A stretch of DNA of 64,000 nucleotides. Origin: Gleimia hominis. Its GTDB lineage: Bacteria; Actinomycetota; Actinomycetes; Actinomycetales; Actinomycetaceae. The stretch spans positions 186,001-250,000 of the forward strand of contig NZ_JASXSX010000001.1 in NCBI RefSeq assembly GCF_032085515.1. Direction: 5' to 3'. Positions 1 through 8,452 of the stretch are shown piece after piece; within the stretch, counting starts at the first letter, position 1, and each line of letters opens with the position of its first letter. The position numbers and the translations under genes are program-made. Below the pieces are notes generated by a model that searched no databases, was not told the DNA's origin, and worked only from the letters and a program-made list of their open reading frames with translations.

Positions 1-315
1 GGGATTTTGCCGTTGTTAGCTACGTGTGACCGGTGGGATTTAGGGGGTTTGTCAACTGCGGAGCATGAGCAGACGCATGCGCCCACTGTTTTTGTTCACG
101 ATGGTTACCCGGGTGGCGCTGGGTTCGCTAACCACGGTTGGTTGCATGCCCGCCAGTGGGTTGAAGCGACGCTGGATGTGGTCGCCACGTGTGAATGTGA
201 GGCCGGTTGTCCGCGCTGCATCCAATCCCCTAAGTGCGGTAACGGTAATGAGCCACTATCTAAACCGGGGGCGTTAGCTCTGTTGCGTTTCTTAGTGCAG
301 CACTGCCCCGAGTGA
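1..315 (+). CDS. DEAD/DEAH-box helicase with DUF1998 domain, C-terminal fragment
   Basis: The reading frame is open from the first base of the window, so only the last ~104 residues are present. They match the C-terminal end of DUF1998 (MrfA-like) helicases: VFVHDGYPGGAGFA followed by a zinc-type cysteine cluster C-x-C-x3-GCPRC and QSPKCGNGNEPLSKPGA. Proteins with this domain are superfamily 2 ATPases implicated in DNA repair. Its position, convergent with the Tad cluster, matches the 'helicase/secretion neighbourhood' of actinobacteria (Rv3649 in M. tuberculosis). The motor domains lie outside the window. The 240 bp that follow hold no gene that I can support. Confidence 0.85.
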   Translation, partial: GILPLLATCDRWDLGGLSTAEHEQTHAPTVFVHDGYPGGAGFANHGWLHARQWVEATLDVVATCECEAGCPRCIQSPKCGNGNEPLSKPGALALLRFLVQHCPE

Positions 316-555
316 ATGCGCGTGTTTTGTTTTTGTGCGAGTCGTTTTGCACACGCGGTTTTGTGCCCCGTCGCGGTGCGACTGGTGCGCGGTGGGTTTT
401 GCCGGGGAATTAGGTGAGGATTCCACCCCAGCTCTCCCTTCCAGGATGGAATCCCCATGGACGCAAATGTCTTATGGCACTGCGTCTGAAAAGAATTTAT
501 CATCACTGGCTCCTCGCGGTGATTTAAAGGTGTGCACACACCGGGTGCCCCTACT

Positions 556-1032
556 CTACTGAAAGCCTGTTTGCGCTGGTAAACCGGCTTTTGCCCGCAC
601 TGTTATGGGGACTGTTTGGCCGAGTACCTCAAAGGTCCGCGCCCCGGTTAACCACACGTCATTTCCGTCACTGACACATTTCGTAAGTGCGATTTGGTTT
701 CGGCTGGCGATAGTTTGCCCACGCGCACACTCGTCACCGCGCCCACTGAGCATGGCGTCGGCCGCCGCGAGCGCCGCCATGTCTATTCCTGCGCGTGCTT
801 TCGTTTTCACCGCGTACATCATGGCGGTCGCAACCACCAGCCCTCCTATTATGAGGACCACGAGGATTACCGCGAGCGCGTAGACCGTCCCCGACCCAGC
901 TTCTTGCTCCTTAGTTTTGTCGCGCATGTCTCTGTTGCGCATGGTTCCGGGTGCCTCAGTTCTGCTGCACATGGTTCCGGGTGTCTCAGTTCTGTTGCGC
1001 ATGGTTCCGAGTACCTCAGTTCTGCTGCTCAC
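556..1032 (-). CDS. Rv3654c-family TadE-like pseudopilin
   Basis: A 158-residue protein with a hydrophobic segment at about residues 48-72, directly after the motif EAGSGTVYALAV, which is the usual type-IV-pilin-like entry of the Rv3654c family in actinobacterial Tad clusters. The segment after the membrane helix (ARAGIDMAALAAADAML) is typical of TadE/TadG-like proteins. It is last in the pilin-tadE-tadE-like run; its GTG start overlaps the stop of the preceding tadE by four bases (GTGA), with AGAGGA about ten bases upstream, so translation is coupled. The first ~34 residues are an odd repeat (RTE.PGTM) encoded by a 30-bp tandem repeat; each copy also offers an in-frame start codon, so the true N-terminus could be shorter (for example residue 36, near base 927). 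Confidence 0.75.
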   Translation of the reverse strand: MSSRTEVLGTMRNRTETPGTMCSRTEAPGTMRNRDMRDKTKEQEAGSGTVYALAVILVVLIIGGLVVATAMMYAVKTKARAGIDMAALAAADAMLSGRGDECARGQTIASRNQIALTKCVSDGNDVWLTGARTFEVLGQTVPITVRAKAGLPAQTGFQ

Positions 1033-1040
1033 GGTTCCGG
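941..1040. repeat. 30-bp tandem repeat, about 3.3 copies, in the TadE-like 5' end
   Basis: Copies begin at 941, 971 and 1001, with a partial fourth at 1031. The shared core on the + strand is atggttccgggtgcctcagt. The period is a multiple of three, so the reading frame is kept and ten residues are added per copy. It encodes the N-terminal tail in front of the membrane helix. Confidence 0.9.
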
Positions 1041-1382
1041 GTCCTCTTTGGAGGAAACGACTTCGCAGCGCGCGGGCATGACTGCCGCGAACGCGTGAGA
1101 TGCGGTGACTGTCGCCACGTACGTATCTCCTTGTTGAGCGATTGTTACGGAAGTGGGGCGGGAGACGGATCCGCGTCCCATTTGCGCGGCAGCGCCAGTG
1201 GTTTGCCCGATCGAGGCTTCCCGCGCCGCGGTGCGCGCAACTTGACAGGCATCAGCTTTAGCTAATCCGACTGTGGCGGCGCCTAATACTAGTACTAATA
1301 CGGCGAGGACAGCGGGAATGGTGACTGCGGTTTCGGCACTCACCATCCCCTGCTCTCCCCTGTCTGAGTAGACGTTAGACAT
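1029..1382 (-). CDS. TadE family pseudopilin
   Basis: A 117-residue protein starting at MSNVYSDRGE; the motif QGMVSAETAVTIPAVLAVLV carries the conserved Glu five residues after a Met in the prepilin-peptidase-like cleavage context, followed by a single membrane helix, as in TadE minor pilins. The start at 1382 overlaps the end of the upstream DUF4244 pilin gene by eight bases, which argues against the longer reading frame reaching into that gene. The protein should sit in the membrane as a minor component of a Flp/Tad pilus or pseudopilus. It is followed, with a GTGA overlap, by the Rv3654c-like gene. Confidence 0.8.
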   Translation of the reverse strand: MSNVYSDRGEQGMVSAETAVTIPAVLAVLVLVLGAATVGLAKADACQVARTAAREASIGQTTGAAAQMGRGSVSRPTSVTIAQQGDTYVATVTASHAFAAVMPARCEVVSSKEDPEP

Positions 1383-1590
1383 TAAGTGCCTTCGAAATGA
1401 TGCCCTCGAGCAGACCCTGCACGCTCCCGGATTTAACGACCGCCAGCAGGAGCCCCGCGAAGGCGACCGCCGCAATAATCCCCACGGCGTATTCCGCGGT
1501 TACCATCCCCGCTTCGTCATCATCCAAGTGATGCGCAATCGGCACTAATGCAGCATCTTTCTGCTCGGTTGTTTGCTTGTTAATACGCAT
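1375..1590 (-). CDS. DUF4244 family Flp-like pilin
   Basis: A 71-residue protein. A short charged leader ends at DDDEAGMVTAEYAVGIIAA; the G-M-x-T-A-E-Y pattern is that of Flp-type prepilins, with cleavage expected after the Gly and the Glu at mature position 5. A hydrophobic helix follows and the C-terminus is short. Small DUF4244 proteins regularly sit in this position in actinobacterial Tad clusters and are taken as the major pilin. AGAAAGG lies about seven bases before the ATG. The 283 bp upstream, between this gene and the tadB-tadC gene, contain no reading frame that I can support and probably carry a separate promoter. Confidence 0.85.
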   Translation of the reverse strand: MRINKQTTEQKDAALVPIAHHLDDDEAGMVTAEYAVGIIAAVAFAGLLLAVVKSGSVQGLLEGIISKALNV

Positions 1591-1873
1591 AGTTTTACCT
1601 TTCTGTTTTGTGTGTTCTTGCGTGTGTGCCTGGTAATCCCGATATGTTCACCAGTTTCGTGTGCTTATCGAGATGGTTTTATTGTTTCGAGTTTCCAAAC
1701 AGTCGGTCCGCGCGGTTTTCTCCGACGTGCACTCTTGAGGTGGTGTATAACTCTTGTCCACAGGCAGTTTGTAAGCGTGCCTCAAACTGATTGCAGCGGT
1801 TTTTGCCAAAACTATAGGACAGCTATGGGACGCTCTTACGCCTACTGCGACAAAATGGGTGCAAAGGCGGTGC

Positions 1874-3007
1874 TTACACGGCTGTGAACAGCATGATCAC
1901 GATAGGCACTACCCCTATACACACGAAAGCGGGCAAAAGACACAGGCCTAGGGGAAGCACGAGTTTCACTCCCAGCTGCTGGGCTTGCTCTTGTGTTTGC
2001 GTCAACCGGTTTTTTCGTATCGCCTGGGCCGCCAGAGTTAAGAGTTGCATTGGGGATGCACCAGCGGACCAGGCGGGCCACAGGGCGTCGCAGATTTTTG
2101 CGTGATACTCATGAGGCGTTGGCATCTGCGTGCGGGGAGCTCCTAACCGCAGTAGCGTCCCCATGTGGCTAAGAGGCGGATCCGCGCATGCGTGCGCAAC
2201 TGTGTCCAATGCGTGGGGGATGGATGAGCCGACCCGCAGCGCCGACGCCAGCAAGTTGATTTCTATCACCGGGTCCACGCCCTCAGAGTTGGTCTGCTCT
2301 GCGGCTCGTACCATTTTGTGCGTCCACCGGTGCCCGGCGATCCACAGCACGATTCCCAGTGCTAACGCGAGGGAACCTGCGGCGCCGTCGAAGAGTATGC
2401 CAGGCAAGTCTGCGCCCAGTAACCAGGCGGCTACCAACCCCAGCGCGGGGAGCCACAGGAGGAGCCGCGCACTCAACCGCGGACCTGCCTGAGCCACGCG
2501 TCGCGCCCGATCTGCCACTTTCGCGTCTTCAATACCCTCAAGTACCACTTCAAGGGTCTGTGCCAACGGGGTACCTAAATCGTGGCTTAACTGGCACGCC
2601 GCCACGATGGAACTGCGGTAGGGTGCGAACGCCGTGTGGTTACGCACTAGCTCAGGTACGCCCAGGTCGTCTACACTCGCCGCGACACTAATTTCGGCCC
2701 CGCCCTCAGTTGGTACATTCTTTCGCTGCGTCCCCGATTGCGCACTGTTTCCCCAAGCTCCCACACGCACTTCCGTCTGCGTGCCCGCGAGCGCTCCCGC
2801 CCAGGCGTCTGAGGTTGACAGGCCGCATTTCAAGCGCGAAACCACGTGGGCAAGCAGAACCGCTGGGTCATCGACGCTCTGCGGTTTCACGCTCTCCTTG
2901 GGTCGATCCCACCAGTAGGAGCGGAAGCGCCGCGCCCGCATAACCTCGAGAGAAACGATACTCACGCTCACTAGTGAGGTTAGGGCGAGACTGAGCACGA
3001 GCATCAT
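1874..3007 (-). CDS. Fused TadB-TadC type II secretion system F domain protein
   Basis: An integral membrane platform protein for a Tad/Flp system, 377 residues from the ATG at 3007. The N-terminal half (about 1-215) resembles TadB: a first membrane helix, a cytosolic helical part (HVVSRLKCGLSTSDAW), a long hydrophilic loop, CQLSHDLGTPLAQTLE, and two membrane helices. The C-terminal half resembles TadC: LLASALRVGSSIPHALDTVA, then QQLGVKLVLPLGLCLLPAF and a last hydrophobic helix. In M. tuberculosis these are two genes (Rv3658c and Rv3657c), so this looks like a gene fusion. The start at 3007 overlaps the ATPase stop as ATGA, which favours it over the nine-codon longer frame. Confidence 0.75.
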   Translation of the reverse strand: MMLVLSLALTSLVSVSIVSLEVMRARRFRSYWWDRPKESVKPQSVDDPAVLLAHVVSRLKCGLSTSDAWAGALAGTQTEVRVGAWGNSAQSGTQRKNVPTEGGAEISVAASVDDLGVPELVRNHTAFAPYRSSIVAACQLSHDLGTPLAQTLEVVLEGIEDAKVADRARRVAQAGPRLSARLLLWLPALGLVAAWLLGADLPGILFDGAAGSLALALGIVLWIAGHRWTHKMVRAAEQTNSEGVDPVIEINLLASALRVGSSIPHALDTVAHACADPPLSHMGTLLRLGAPRTQMPTPHEYHAKICDALWPAWSAGASPMQLLTLAAQAIRKNRLTQTQEQAQQLGVKLVLPLGLCLLPAFVCIGVVPIVIMLFTAV

Positions 3008-4194
3008 GTCAAAATCCGTTTCAACTGCTGCCACGCCTCATCTTTTCGCCCCATTGTGAGTGCTGGGACGGCCTGTAACGGCAAGTGTGGTTCGAACACG
3101 GACACCTGTGCGACTTTGCGCCCCTCCGGAGTTCTTTCCACGTGTATCACCGCGTCAAAAGCGGCAACTGCCTGCCTGTACACCGCGTCCTCCGTCATCC
3201 CGGCGAGAGCCCCCAGGGCCGCGAGGCGCGCCGGCACATCCGCGGGATCGTTGGCGTGAAGCGTAACCCAGCCACCCTCATGCCCCGTGTTTAACGCTGC
3301 CATTACTTCGCGGATCTCCGCGCCGCGGCACTCACCCAGAACGATCCGGTCCGGACGCATACGCAATGCCGCGCGGACCAGTTCTGTTAATGAAATCGCG
3401 CCCTGTCCCTGCACATTTGCGTTCCGAGAAGTCAAACTAACCACGTGCGGGTGGTGGGGAGCTAACTCCGGGACGTCTTCGATACAGATGATGCGTTGAT
3501 CGTCGGGCACCAGGCTGAGGATTGCGGATAGTAACGTGGTTTTCCCACTGCCGGTAGCTCCCGTGAGGATAACGCAAGCACGGGCTTTAACCAGCTGCTC
3601 AATGGTTTGAGCGGTGAGGGGATCCACCGTGTTGTTTGCAATCAGCTCGCGCATAGTGAAACTGCGAGGGCGTTTGGTGCGCAGAGAAATCACCGGCCCA
3701 CCCTGCGCCGGTGGTGACAAGACCGCGTGCAGCCGCGTTCCGTCCGGCAGCGTCCCATCGGCGATTGGAGCAGCGTCATCTAAACGAACCCCTGCAGCCG
3801 CAGCCATCCGCACGGCCAGTGCCCGCACATCCGTAGCGCGCGGAAGCTGCCCAGCTGGCTCTAACTTGCCGCCGCGTTCCACCCACACTCCCGCGGGGTT
3901 AACGAGCACGTCCGTGACCGCCGGTTCAGCTAGCAACCGCAGCAAGAACGGGTCTGGACCCGCAAGGCTCGCATTCACCTGCGCAAGTTCTTGCAAGAGT
4001 TGACGGGTGGAGGCCAGCCGAGCCATCCCCTCATCTACCGCACCGGCCGCGCAGGTTACATCTGCCTCGTACCCGTCAGCTTTGCCGGCTAAGCCCACTA
4101 TTTGTTTATCAGCCCCACCAGCTGACACAAGCGCACGCCTACTACTTGCGCTCTTGCGGCGCGCTAACGCTTGTCTAACTTCACGGATTCCCAT
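3004..4194 (-). CDS. TadA/VirB11-family secretion ATPase
   Basis: A 396-residue hexameric secretion ATPase expected to power pilin assembly on the inner face of the membrane. Visible features: an N-terminal domain with TDVLVNPAGVWVERGGKL, the Walker A GATGSGKTT at about residue 211, the Asp box IICIEDVPELAPHHPH, the Walker B-like region RPDRIVLGECRGAE, and the His box GHEGGWVTLHANDP. Length and motif order are normal for the actinobacterial 'helicase/secretion neighbourhood' ATPases (Rv3659c). It overlaps the CpaE-like gene upstream by 14 bases and tadBC downstream by four, so the three form one operon. Not to be confused with the tRNA deaminase TadA at 32.5 kb. Confidence 0.92.
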   Translation of the reverse strand: MGIREVRQALARRKSASSRRALVSAGGADKQIVGLAGKADGYEADVTCAAGAVDEGMARLASTRQLLQELAQVNASLAGPDPFLLRLLAEPAVTDVLVNPAGVWVERGGKLEPAGQLPRATDVRALAVRMAAAAGVRLDDAAPIADGTLPDGTRLHAVLSPPAQGGPVISLRTKRPRSFTMRELIANNTVDPLTAQTIEQLVKARACVILTGATGSGKTTLLSAILSLVPDDQRIICIEDVPELAPHHPHVVSLTSRNANVQGQGAISLTELVRAALRMRPDRIVLGECRGAEIREVMAALNTGHEGGWVTLHANDPADVPARLAALGALAGMTEDAVYRQAVAAFDAVIHVERTPEGRKVAQVSVFEPHLPLQAVPALTMGRKDEAWQQLKRILT

Positions 4195-5110
4195 CAGTAG
4201 TCTCCTGCACTACATAACGTCGATACATTGGGGTGGAACGCGTAACCGCTGCGGTTAGTGCTCCGTGTTTTCGGCCCACGCGCCGTACTTTCCACGGACC
4301 TAACACGGCGTGCACGCGGTGCCCAGCTAACCGTTCCAGTGCGCTGCGGGTCCGCGTCAGATCGCGCGAAACCAGGCAAATCAATGGATCTAAGGCAGGC
4401 AGTGCCCGCAAAAGCTCGGGTCGTAACGCGCCCGCGTCAATCACCAGTGGCATCGCAGCAGCCACACCCCGTGCCCACCGAGCAAAACCAGCATCAGTTA
4501 GTTGCGGCGGTGCTTGCGATTGCGTGCCCACCACCGCGATCCGCCGGTTCCGTATTCTGCCCGGTAGAGGGGGAGAATCGAATTCGATTTCGCGACTCGC
4601 AACATACTCAATTTCCTTACCCACCCGCCCTACCCGCGCGACGAAACCCGGATCATCACTGCAGTCCACTATCGCCAGCGGCCCCGTCAAGTACGCCGAA
4701 TCGGTAGCAACCCGAGTGGTTCCCGCCCGCCCGTGCGCACCCACCACCACCAGTGGGTGCCGGTTCCCCGCCCCGTACTGACGCGTTAACAATGTCAGAA
4801 ACTGTTCTTCCTCCCCGGGGAGTTGCACGTCCACACCCAGGCGGATAATCCGTTGCGGACCCGCGGGCTCAGCTGAAGGTGCTGACGTTGCGCCTTTCTG
4901 TGCTGAAAGTACAGGAGTTGCACACGCCTCGGCTGAAGGTGCAAGAGCTGCACCTGCCTCGAAAGTAGCAGCATGTGGTTCTTTACCATCAGTTATGAGC
5001 GTGTATGGCTCACTCGCCTGCGCGCGTTCAACTACGCGTTCACCCGCAAGTGTTACCAGCGCTTCCACCTGTTCTCGTTTGGGCGCCCCAACTTCTACAA
5101 CCACGTTCAT
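4181..5110 (-). CDS. CpaE-like / septum site-determining (Ssd) family protein
   Basis: A 309-residue protein of the Rv3660c type: a divergent MinD/CpaE fold without a clear Walker A lysine (VVVGAHGRAGTTRVATDSAY where a P-loop would be), followed by LAIVDCSDD and VVGTQSQAPP. In related Tad systems the CpaE/TadZ protein places the apparatus in the cell; in mycobacteria the homologue Ssd affects septation. I place the start at MNVVVEVGAPKREQ; the longer frame up to 5455 would run through the divergent promoter region and into the neighbouring gene's start. Residues about 65-100 are Ala/Ser/Pro-rich with short repeats. It is the first gene of the Tad operon and divergent from the membrane protein at 5268. 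Confidence 0.75.
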   Translation of the reverse strand: MNVVVEVGAPKREQVEALVTLAGERVVERAQASEPYTLITDGKEPHAATFEAGAALAPSAEACATPVLSAQKGATSAPSAEPAGPQRIIRLGVDVQLPGEEEQFLTLLTRQYGAGNRHPLVVVGAHGRAGTTRVATDSAYLTGPLAIVDCSDDPGFVARVGRVGKEIEYVASREIEFDSPPLPGRIRNRRIAVVGTQSQAPPQLTDAGFARWARGVAAAMPLVIDAGALRPELLRALPALDPLICLVSRDLTRTRSALERLAGHRVHAVLGPWKVRRVGRKHGALTAAVTRSTPMYRRYVVQETTDGNP

Positions 5111-5267
5111 GCGTCCACTCAACCACCCGCCGCAAGTTTTTGAGATAGGGGTTTTAGGTGCTTGAGGAACCGCGTGGGTGTGGACAGATAGTTTCCACAG
5201 GCGCCGCAGTCCAGTGAAGACCAGCCGGAGGTTTCCTAGGCTCGAAAGCTTGGCATAAGCTGAACAC

Positions 5268-6146
5268 ATGAGCAAAACTAGCGCCACGCAATGGGGGGAA
5301 CCCAGGTTCCTGTTCAACCCCACCGAACCCGTGCGCCCAGCGATCATCGTTACGCTTAGTTTTGTTCTGGCCCCCGCTGCGTTCCTACTACTCTTTACCT
5401 CCGTGGGGCGGCTGCTAAACGCCGGCGCGGGCGGCACTCCCTTAGCGTCCCCCACCGGTCAGCTAGGGGTACTGGGCAGCGCTATCCTACTGCTCCTCAT
5501 CGCGCACACTGTGCGGTGGTCTAACGCCGGCATGGGGGTACTAACGATCTGGTCCGCGGCCCTCACCCTCATCTATGCCGCCCAAGGACTACTGGGTGCC
5601 AGCTCGTGCACTCAGGCACTAACGCGCTGGACCCAACTGCCTTTATACGCGTGCAGCATCTGCGTGGGGGTAACGCTCATGACCAAGTACATGACTACCC
5701 GCGCTCCTCAACCCAACCCGCGAATCCCCGCCTGGCTCGCGTTCACCTGCGCGTTTGTCCTGTCCGGAGCCATTGTCGGCATGCTCTACGTCCTCGCACC
5801 CCGCAATGTGGACGCCATCCGCCTTGGGGACGCGTCGCTACTACCGGCCCGCACCAGCGGTGAAGTTGCACTGATCGTCCTCACCTGCCTGGGCGCAATG
5901 GTATTAGCCCTCCTGGCGAACATTTCGGTTGGGGCCGTGCAGGCAGCCGCGTGGATTTTCTTCCTCATCCCCGGGTTAATCGTGGTGCCAACCGTGACGA
6001 CCCTAACGGACGTGACCGCCACCCCGAGTAACAGTGCCATAATTGCCTGGCAAATGACGATGCCCGTGTGCGCCACCATTGGTGTGCTCCTAGCCACCAC
6101 CACACACGCCATCGCCCTTGCCCACAACCCACAAACCAGTGGATAA
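5268..6146 (+). CDS. Polytopic membrane protein of unknown function
   Basis: A 292-residue protein that I do not recognise. It shows about seven or eight hydrophobic segments (starting near residues 24, 66, 90, 122, 155, 200, 222 and 260) and short, mostly uncharged loops, with no catalytic or transport motif that I can name. It is divergent from the Tad operon and is followed 90 bp downstream by another membrane gene with an acidic N-terminus and then by the alpha/beta hydrolase, all on the same strand. No strong ribosome binding site precedes the ATG, so a leaderless transcript is possible. Confidence 0.7.
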   Translation: MSKTSATQWGEPRFLFNPTEPVRPAIIVTLSFVLAPAAFLLLFTSVGRLLNAGAGGTPLASPTGQLGVLGSAILLLLIAHTVRWSNAGMGVLTIWSAALTLIYAAQGLLGASSCTQALTRWTQLPLYACSICVGVTLMTKYMTTRAPQPNPRIPAWLAFTCAFVLSGAIVGMLYVLAPRNVDAIRLGDASLLPARTSGEVALIVLTCLGAMVLALLANISVGAVQAAAWIFFLIPGLIVVPTVTTLTDVTATPSNSAIIAWQMTMPVCATIGVLLATTTHAIALAHNPQTSG

Positions 6147-6235
6147 CATGAGGTCAAAGTGTGTTGTGCGGGCGCGCCAAAACGACAATCACCGCACATG
6201 CCACTAGCGTGGAATCATATATTGAGGAGGTTCCT

Positions 6236-7528
6236 ATGAGTGATCCGAACGCTAAACACCCTGAACACGATGATGCCCCCACGTGGGGACTAGCCCCCAA
6301 CGACACCGATCAGACAGACACGCATTCAGATCTGATCACCCCGTCAGCAGACGATGACGCTCCCACACGCACCTCCTCACCGGCATCACAATCCCCTATG
6401 CCAGCTTCACAGGCTCACACGGAGGACACCAACCCGGTTGGCACCGCTGCTGAACATACCAGCACCTCCATTCCACACTCCAACCTCCAAACGGACGAAA
6501 CACTGCCCGCAACCGGGGGTGGTATCCCTCAAGATGTCTTGGCGCGGCGGCTCGCAGACGAGGAACCTCCCGAAGTTGAACCCGAAGAACCTGAGGAACC
6601 CCGGCCCCTCGTCTACTCCCAAGACCCGCACGAACTAGACCTGGATGAACCCGCCACCCAAGACCTGCGCGCAGACGTAGAAACCGACGCGCAAAACACG
6701 CATGCAGAGGAGTCAGCGGCAACGCAGTCAGACGCGAACGCGGATACGCAAATGCAAGCCCCAGATACAGGGTCTGCAGAGGACAACGAAGAACTCGCCG
6801 TAGACGGGGAGGACGAAGAGGACGACCTGGAGTCCACCAAAGTGCGCCGCCAGTCCCTACTCAAAGTAGACCCGGAACCGGAACCGCAAGACACTCCCGG
6901 CACCACCGCGTGGCACCCCCGCCGCTTCCCTGAAGAAGAAGCGGAATACTCCCTGTTTGACGAAGCTTCCGTGGTTCCCGAACTGCCATCGCGCGTGGGA
7001 GCACGCGTGCTCTCATTCTTCCTGTATCTAATCGGCTTACCACTCGCGTGGTACCTCCTGTCTGACGCCGCAGCCCGCTTTACCCTAGCGCCCGGCAACG
7101 CGATGGACAGCGGCCACATTAACCCCGCGGCCCTCATCGAATTTGCCGGCGGTGGCATAGTGGTCATCGTGCTCGCCTGCCTGTGCATCCGCTCGTCACT
7201 GGGCGCACTCATCGGTGGTGTCATCATGATGGCCGGAGGTCTCCTCCCCCTCGCCGTGCCTTCCCTTACCAGTAACTACCTGCAACGCGCACAATCGTGG
7301 CTGGAATCATGGAACGCGTTCGGCGCAAACGTGTCCCACCACCTGCAATACACGGGTTTCAGCGGCACCATCTTCACCGCCGGGCTAATCACGTTCCTCA
7401 TCGGCCTCATCGCGATCCTCGCGCGCCGCGACGGCCGCAACGAACAGCAGATCCGCACGCAAATCGAACAGATCTCACCCACTACCCTAAACAAAGGCCA
7501 CGGCCACAAAAATGAGGAGAAAAAGTAG
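6236..7528 (+). CDS. Acidic, disordered N-terminus plus four-helix membrane protein, unknown function
   Basis: A 430-residue protein beginning at MSDPNAKHPEHDD, with GAGGAGG nine bases upstream; the longer frame has no such site. The first ~250 residues are rich in Asp, Glu, Thr, Ser, Pro and Gln and are likely to be unstructured (for example EEPPEVEPEEPEEP and DGEDEEDDLESTKVRR). The C-terminal ~180 residues hold about four membrane helices (around 265-285, 310-330, 335-355 and 390-410) and a basic tail. No family is recognised. The gene sits between a polytopic membrane protein and the hydrolase, three bases from the latter, so all three may form an operon with an envelope role. Confidence 0.75.
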   Translation: MSDPNAKHPEHDDAPTWGLAPNDTDQTDTHSDLITPSADDDAPTRTSSPASQSPMPASQAHTEDTNPVGTAAEHTSTSIPHSNLQTDETLPATGGGIPQDVLARRLADEEPPEVEPEEPEEPRPLVYSQDPHELDLDEPATQDLRADVETDAQNTHAEESAATQSDANADTQMQAPDTGSAEDNEELAVDGEDEEDDLESTKVRRQSLLKVDPEPEPQDTPGTTAWHPRRFPEEEAEYSLFDEASVVPELPSRVGARVLSFFLYLIGLPLAWYLLSDAAARFTLAPGNAMDSGHINPAALIEFAGGGIVVIVLACLCIRSSLGALIGGVIMMAGGLLPLAVPSLTSNYLQRAQSWLESWNAFGANVSHHLQYTGFSGTIFTAGLITFLIGLIAILARRDGRNEQQIRTQIEQISPTTLNKGHGHKNEEKK

Positions 7529-7531
7529 GCA

Positions 7532-8440
7532 GTGACCTCCAAGTTTTCAAAACGACCGGCCATGTCCAACACGATGGGCCGGTCGTTACTCATGCCCTCC
7601 GGCCCCTGGTCGCACCGAACGGTCAACGCGGCAGGCGTGAACTTCCACGTCGCCATTCACGGGCCCGAAGACGGTACGCCCGTCCTGCTGCTCCACAGCT
7701 TTCCGCGCACGTGGCTGTCTTGGAAACACACGCTCGTTAGCCTCGGAGACGCCAACTGGCGGGCAATCGCCATGGATCTGCGCGGATTCGGTAACTCCGA
7801 CCTGCAACCCCACGGGCAAGACCCACTGCGCATGTCCGCAGACATCTCCGCCGTAATCAGCGCCCTCGGCTACACCAACGCGCACGTAATCGGCGCGGGC
7901 CTCGGGGGAATTCTCGGCTGGATCCTAGCGTCCACCACGCCCAAACGCGTGCGCTCCCTCATGTCCGTGTGTAGCCCCCACCCGCTGTGCGCCACCACGC
8001 TTAACCACCCGCCAGCGGTGATGAAGCTTCTTGCCCTTACGCGCGCCCCGTACCTCAACCGGGCGCTACTGAAATCAGGCAGACTTATTGATATGGGCGC
8101 GCAAACGCTGTGCGCCCCCGGCAGTCACTTCCCCCTGGACCCGTACCACTACGCGTTCTCCCGCCCCTTCGCAGCAGAAACCGCGTTGGAAGCCACGATC
8201 CGTGCGCACGCGCTCACACACAAAACTCGTTCGCGTATCGACACCACAATCGACCGGCCCGTATCCACCGTCATGGCGCGCGAAGATCCGCTGCATACGC
8301 GGGCCGCATACCTACGGGACCAGCAGTGGGTACAAGATCCGATTCAAACGTTTGAGGTTCCAGGGGGCCATTACGCCACAGAAGAAGCACCGGCGGAAGT
8401 CACCAAGGCTGTGTTCAAACACCTCGAACCGTACGCGTGA
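7532..8440 (+). CDS. Alpha/beta hydrolase fold protein (EphE-like), nucleophile missing
   Basis: A 302-residue alpha/beta hydrolase of the epoxide hydrolase/haloalkane dehalogenase type: VLLLHSFPRTWLSW (oxyanion HGxP-like region, here HSFP), AMDLRGFGNSD, an elbow, and GGHYATEEAP with the expected catalytic His. The nucleophile elbow reads V-I-G-A-G-L-G-G, so the Ser or Asp expected at the centre of G-x-S/D-x-G is a Gly. The protein is therefore probably not a classical hydrolase unless another residue substitutes. Its place, upstream of nth and crp, matches ephE (Rv3670) in M. tuberculosis. The start is GTG at 7532, with GAGGAG about a dozen bases upstream; ATGs at 7562 and 7574 are alternatives. 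Confidence 0.8.
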   Translation: MTSKFSKRPAMSNTMGRSLLMPSGPWSHRTVNAAGVNFHVAIHGPEDGTPVLLLHSFPRTWLSWKHTLVSLGDANWRAIAMDLRGFGNSDLQPHGQDPLRMSADISAVISALGYTNAHVIGAGLGGILGWILASTTPKRVRSLMSVCSPHPLCATTLNHPPAVMKLLALTRAPYLNRALLKSGRLIDMGAQTLCAPGSHFPLDPYHYAFSRPFAAETALEATIRAHALTHKTRSRIDTTIDRPVSTVMAREDPLHTRAAYLRDQQWVQDPIQTFEVPGGHYATEEAPAEVTKAVFKHLEPYA

Positions 8441-8452
8441 ACACCGCTGCCA

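Noticed and set aside
4181..5110. Functional ParA/MinD ATPase
   Set aside because: The P-loop lysines are not evident (GAHGRAGTT), so I call it CpaE/Ssd-like without claiming ATPase activity.
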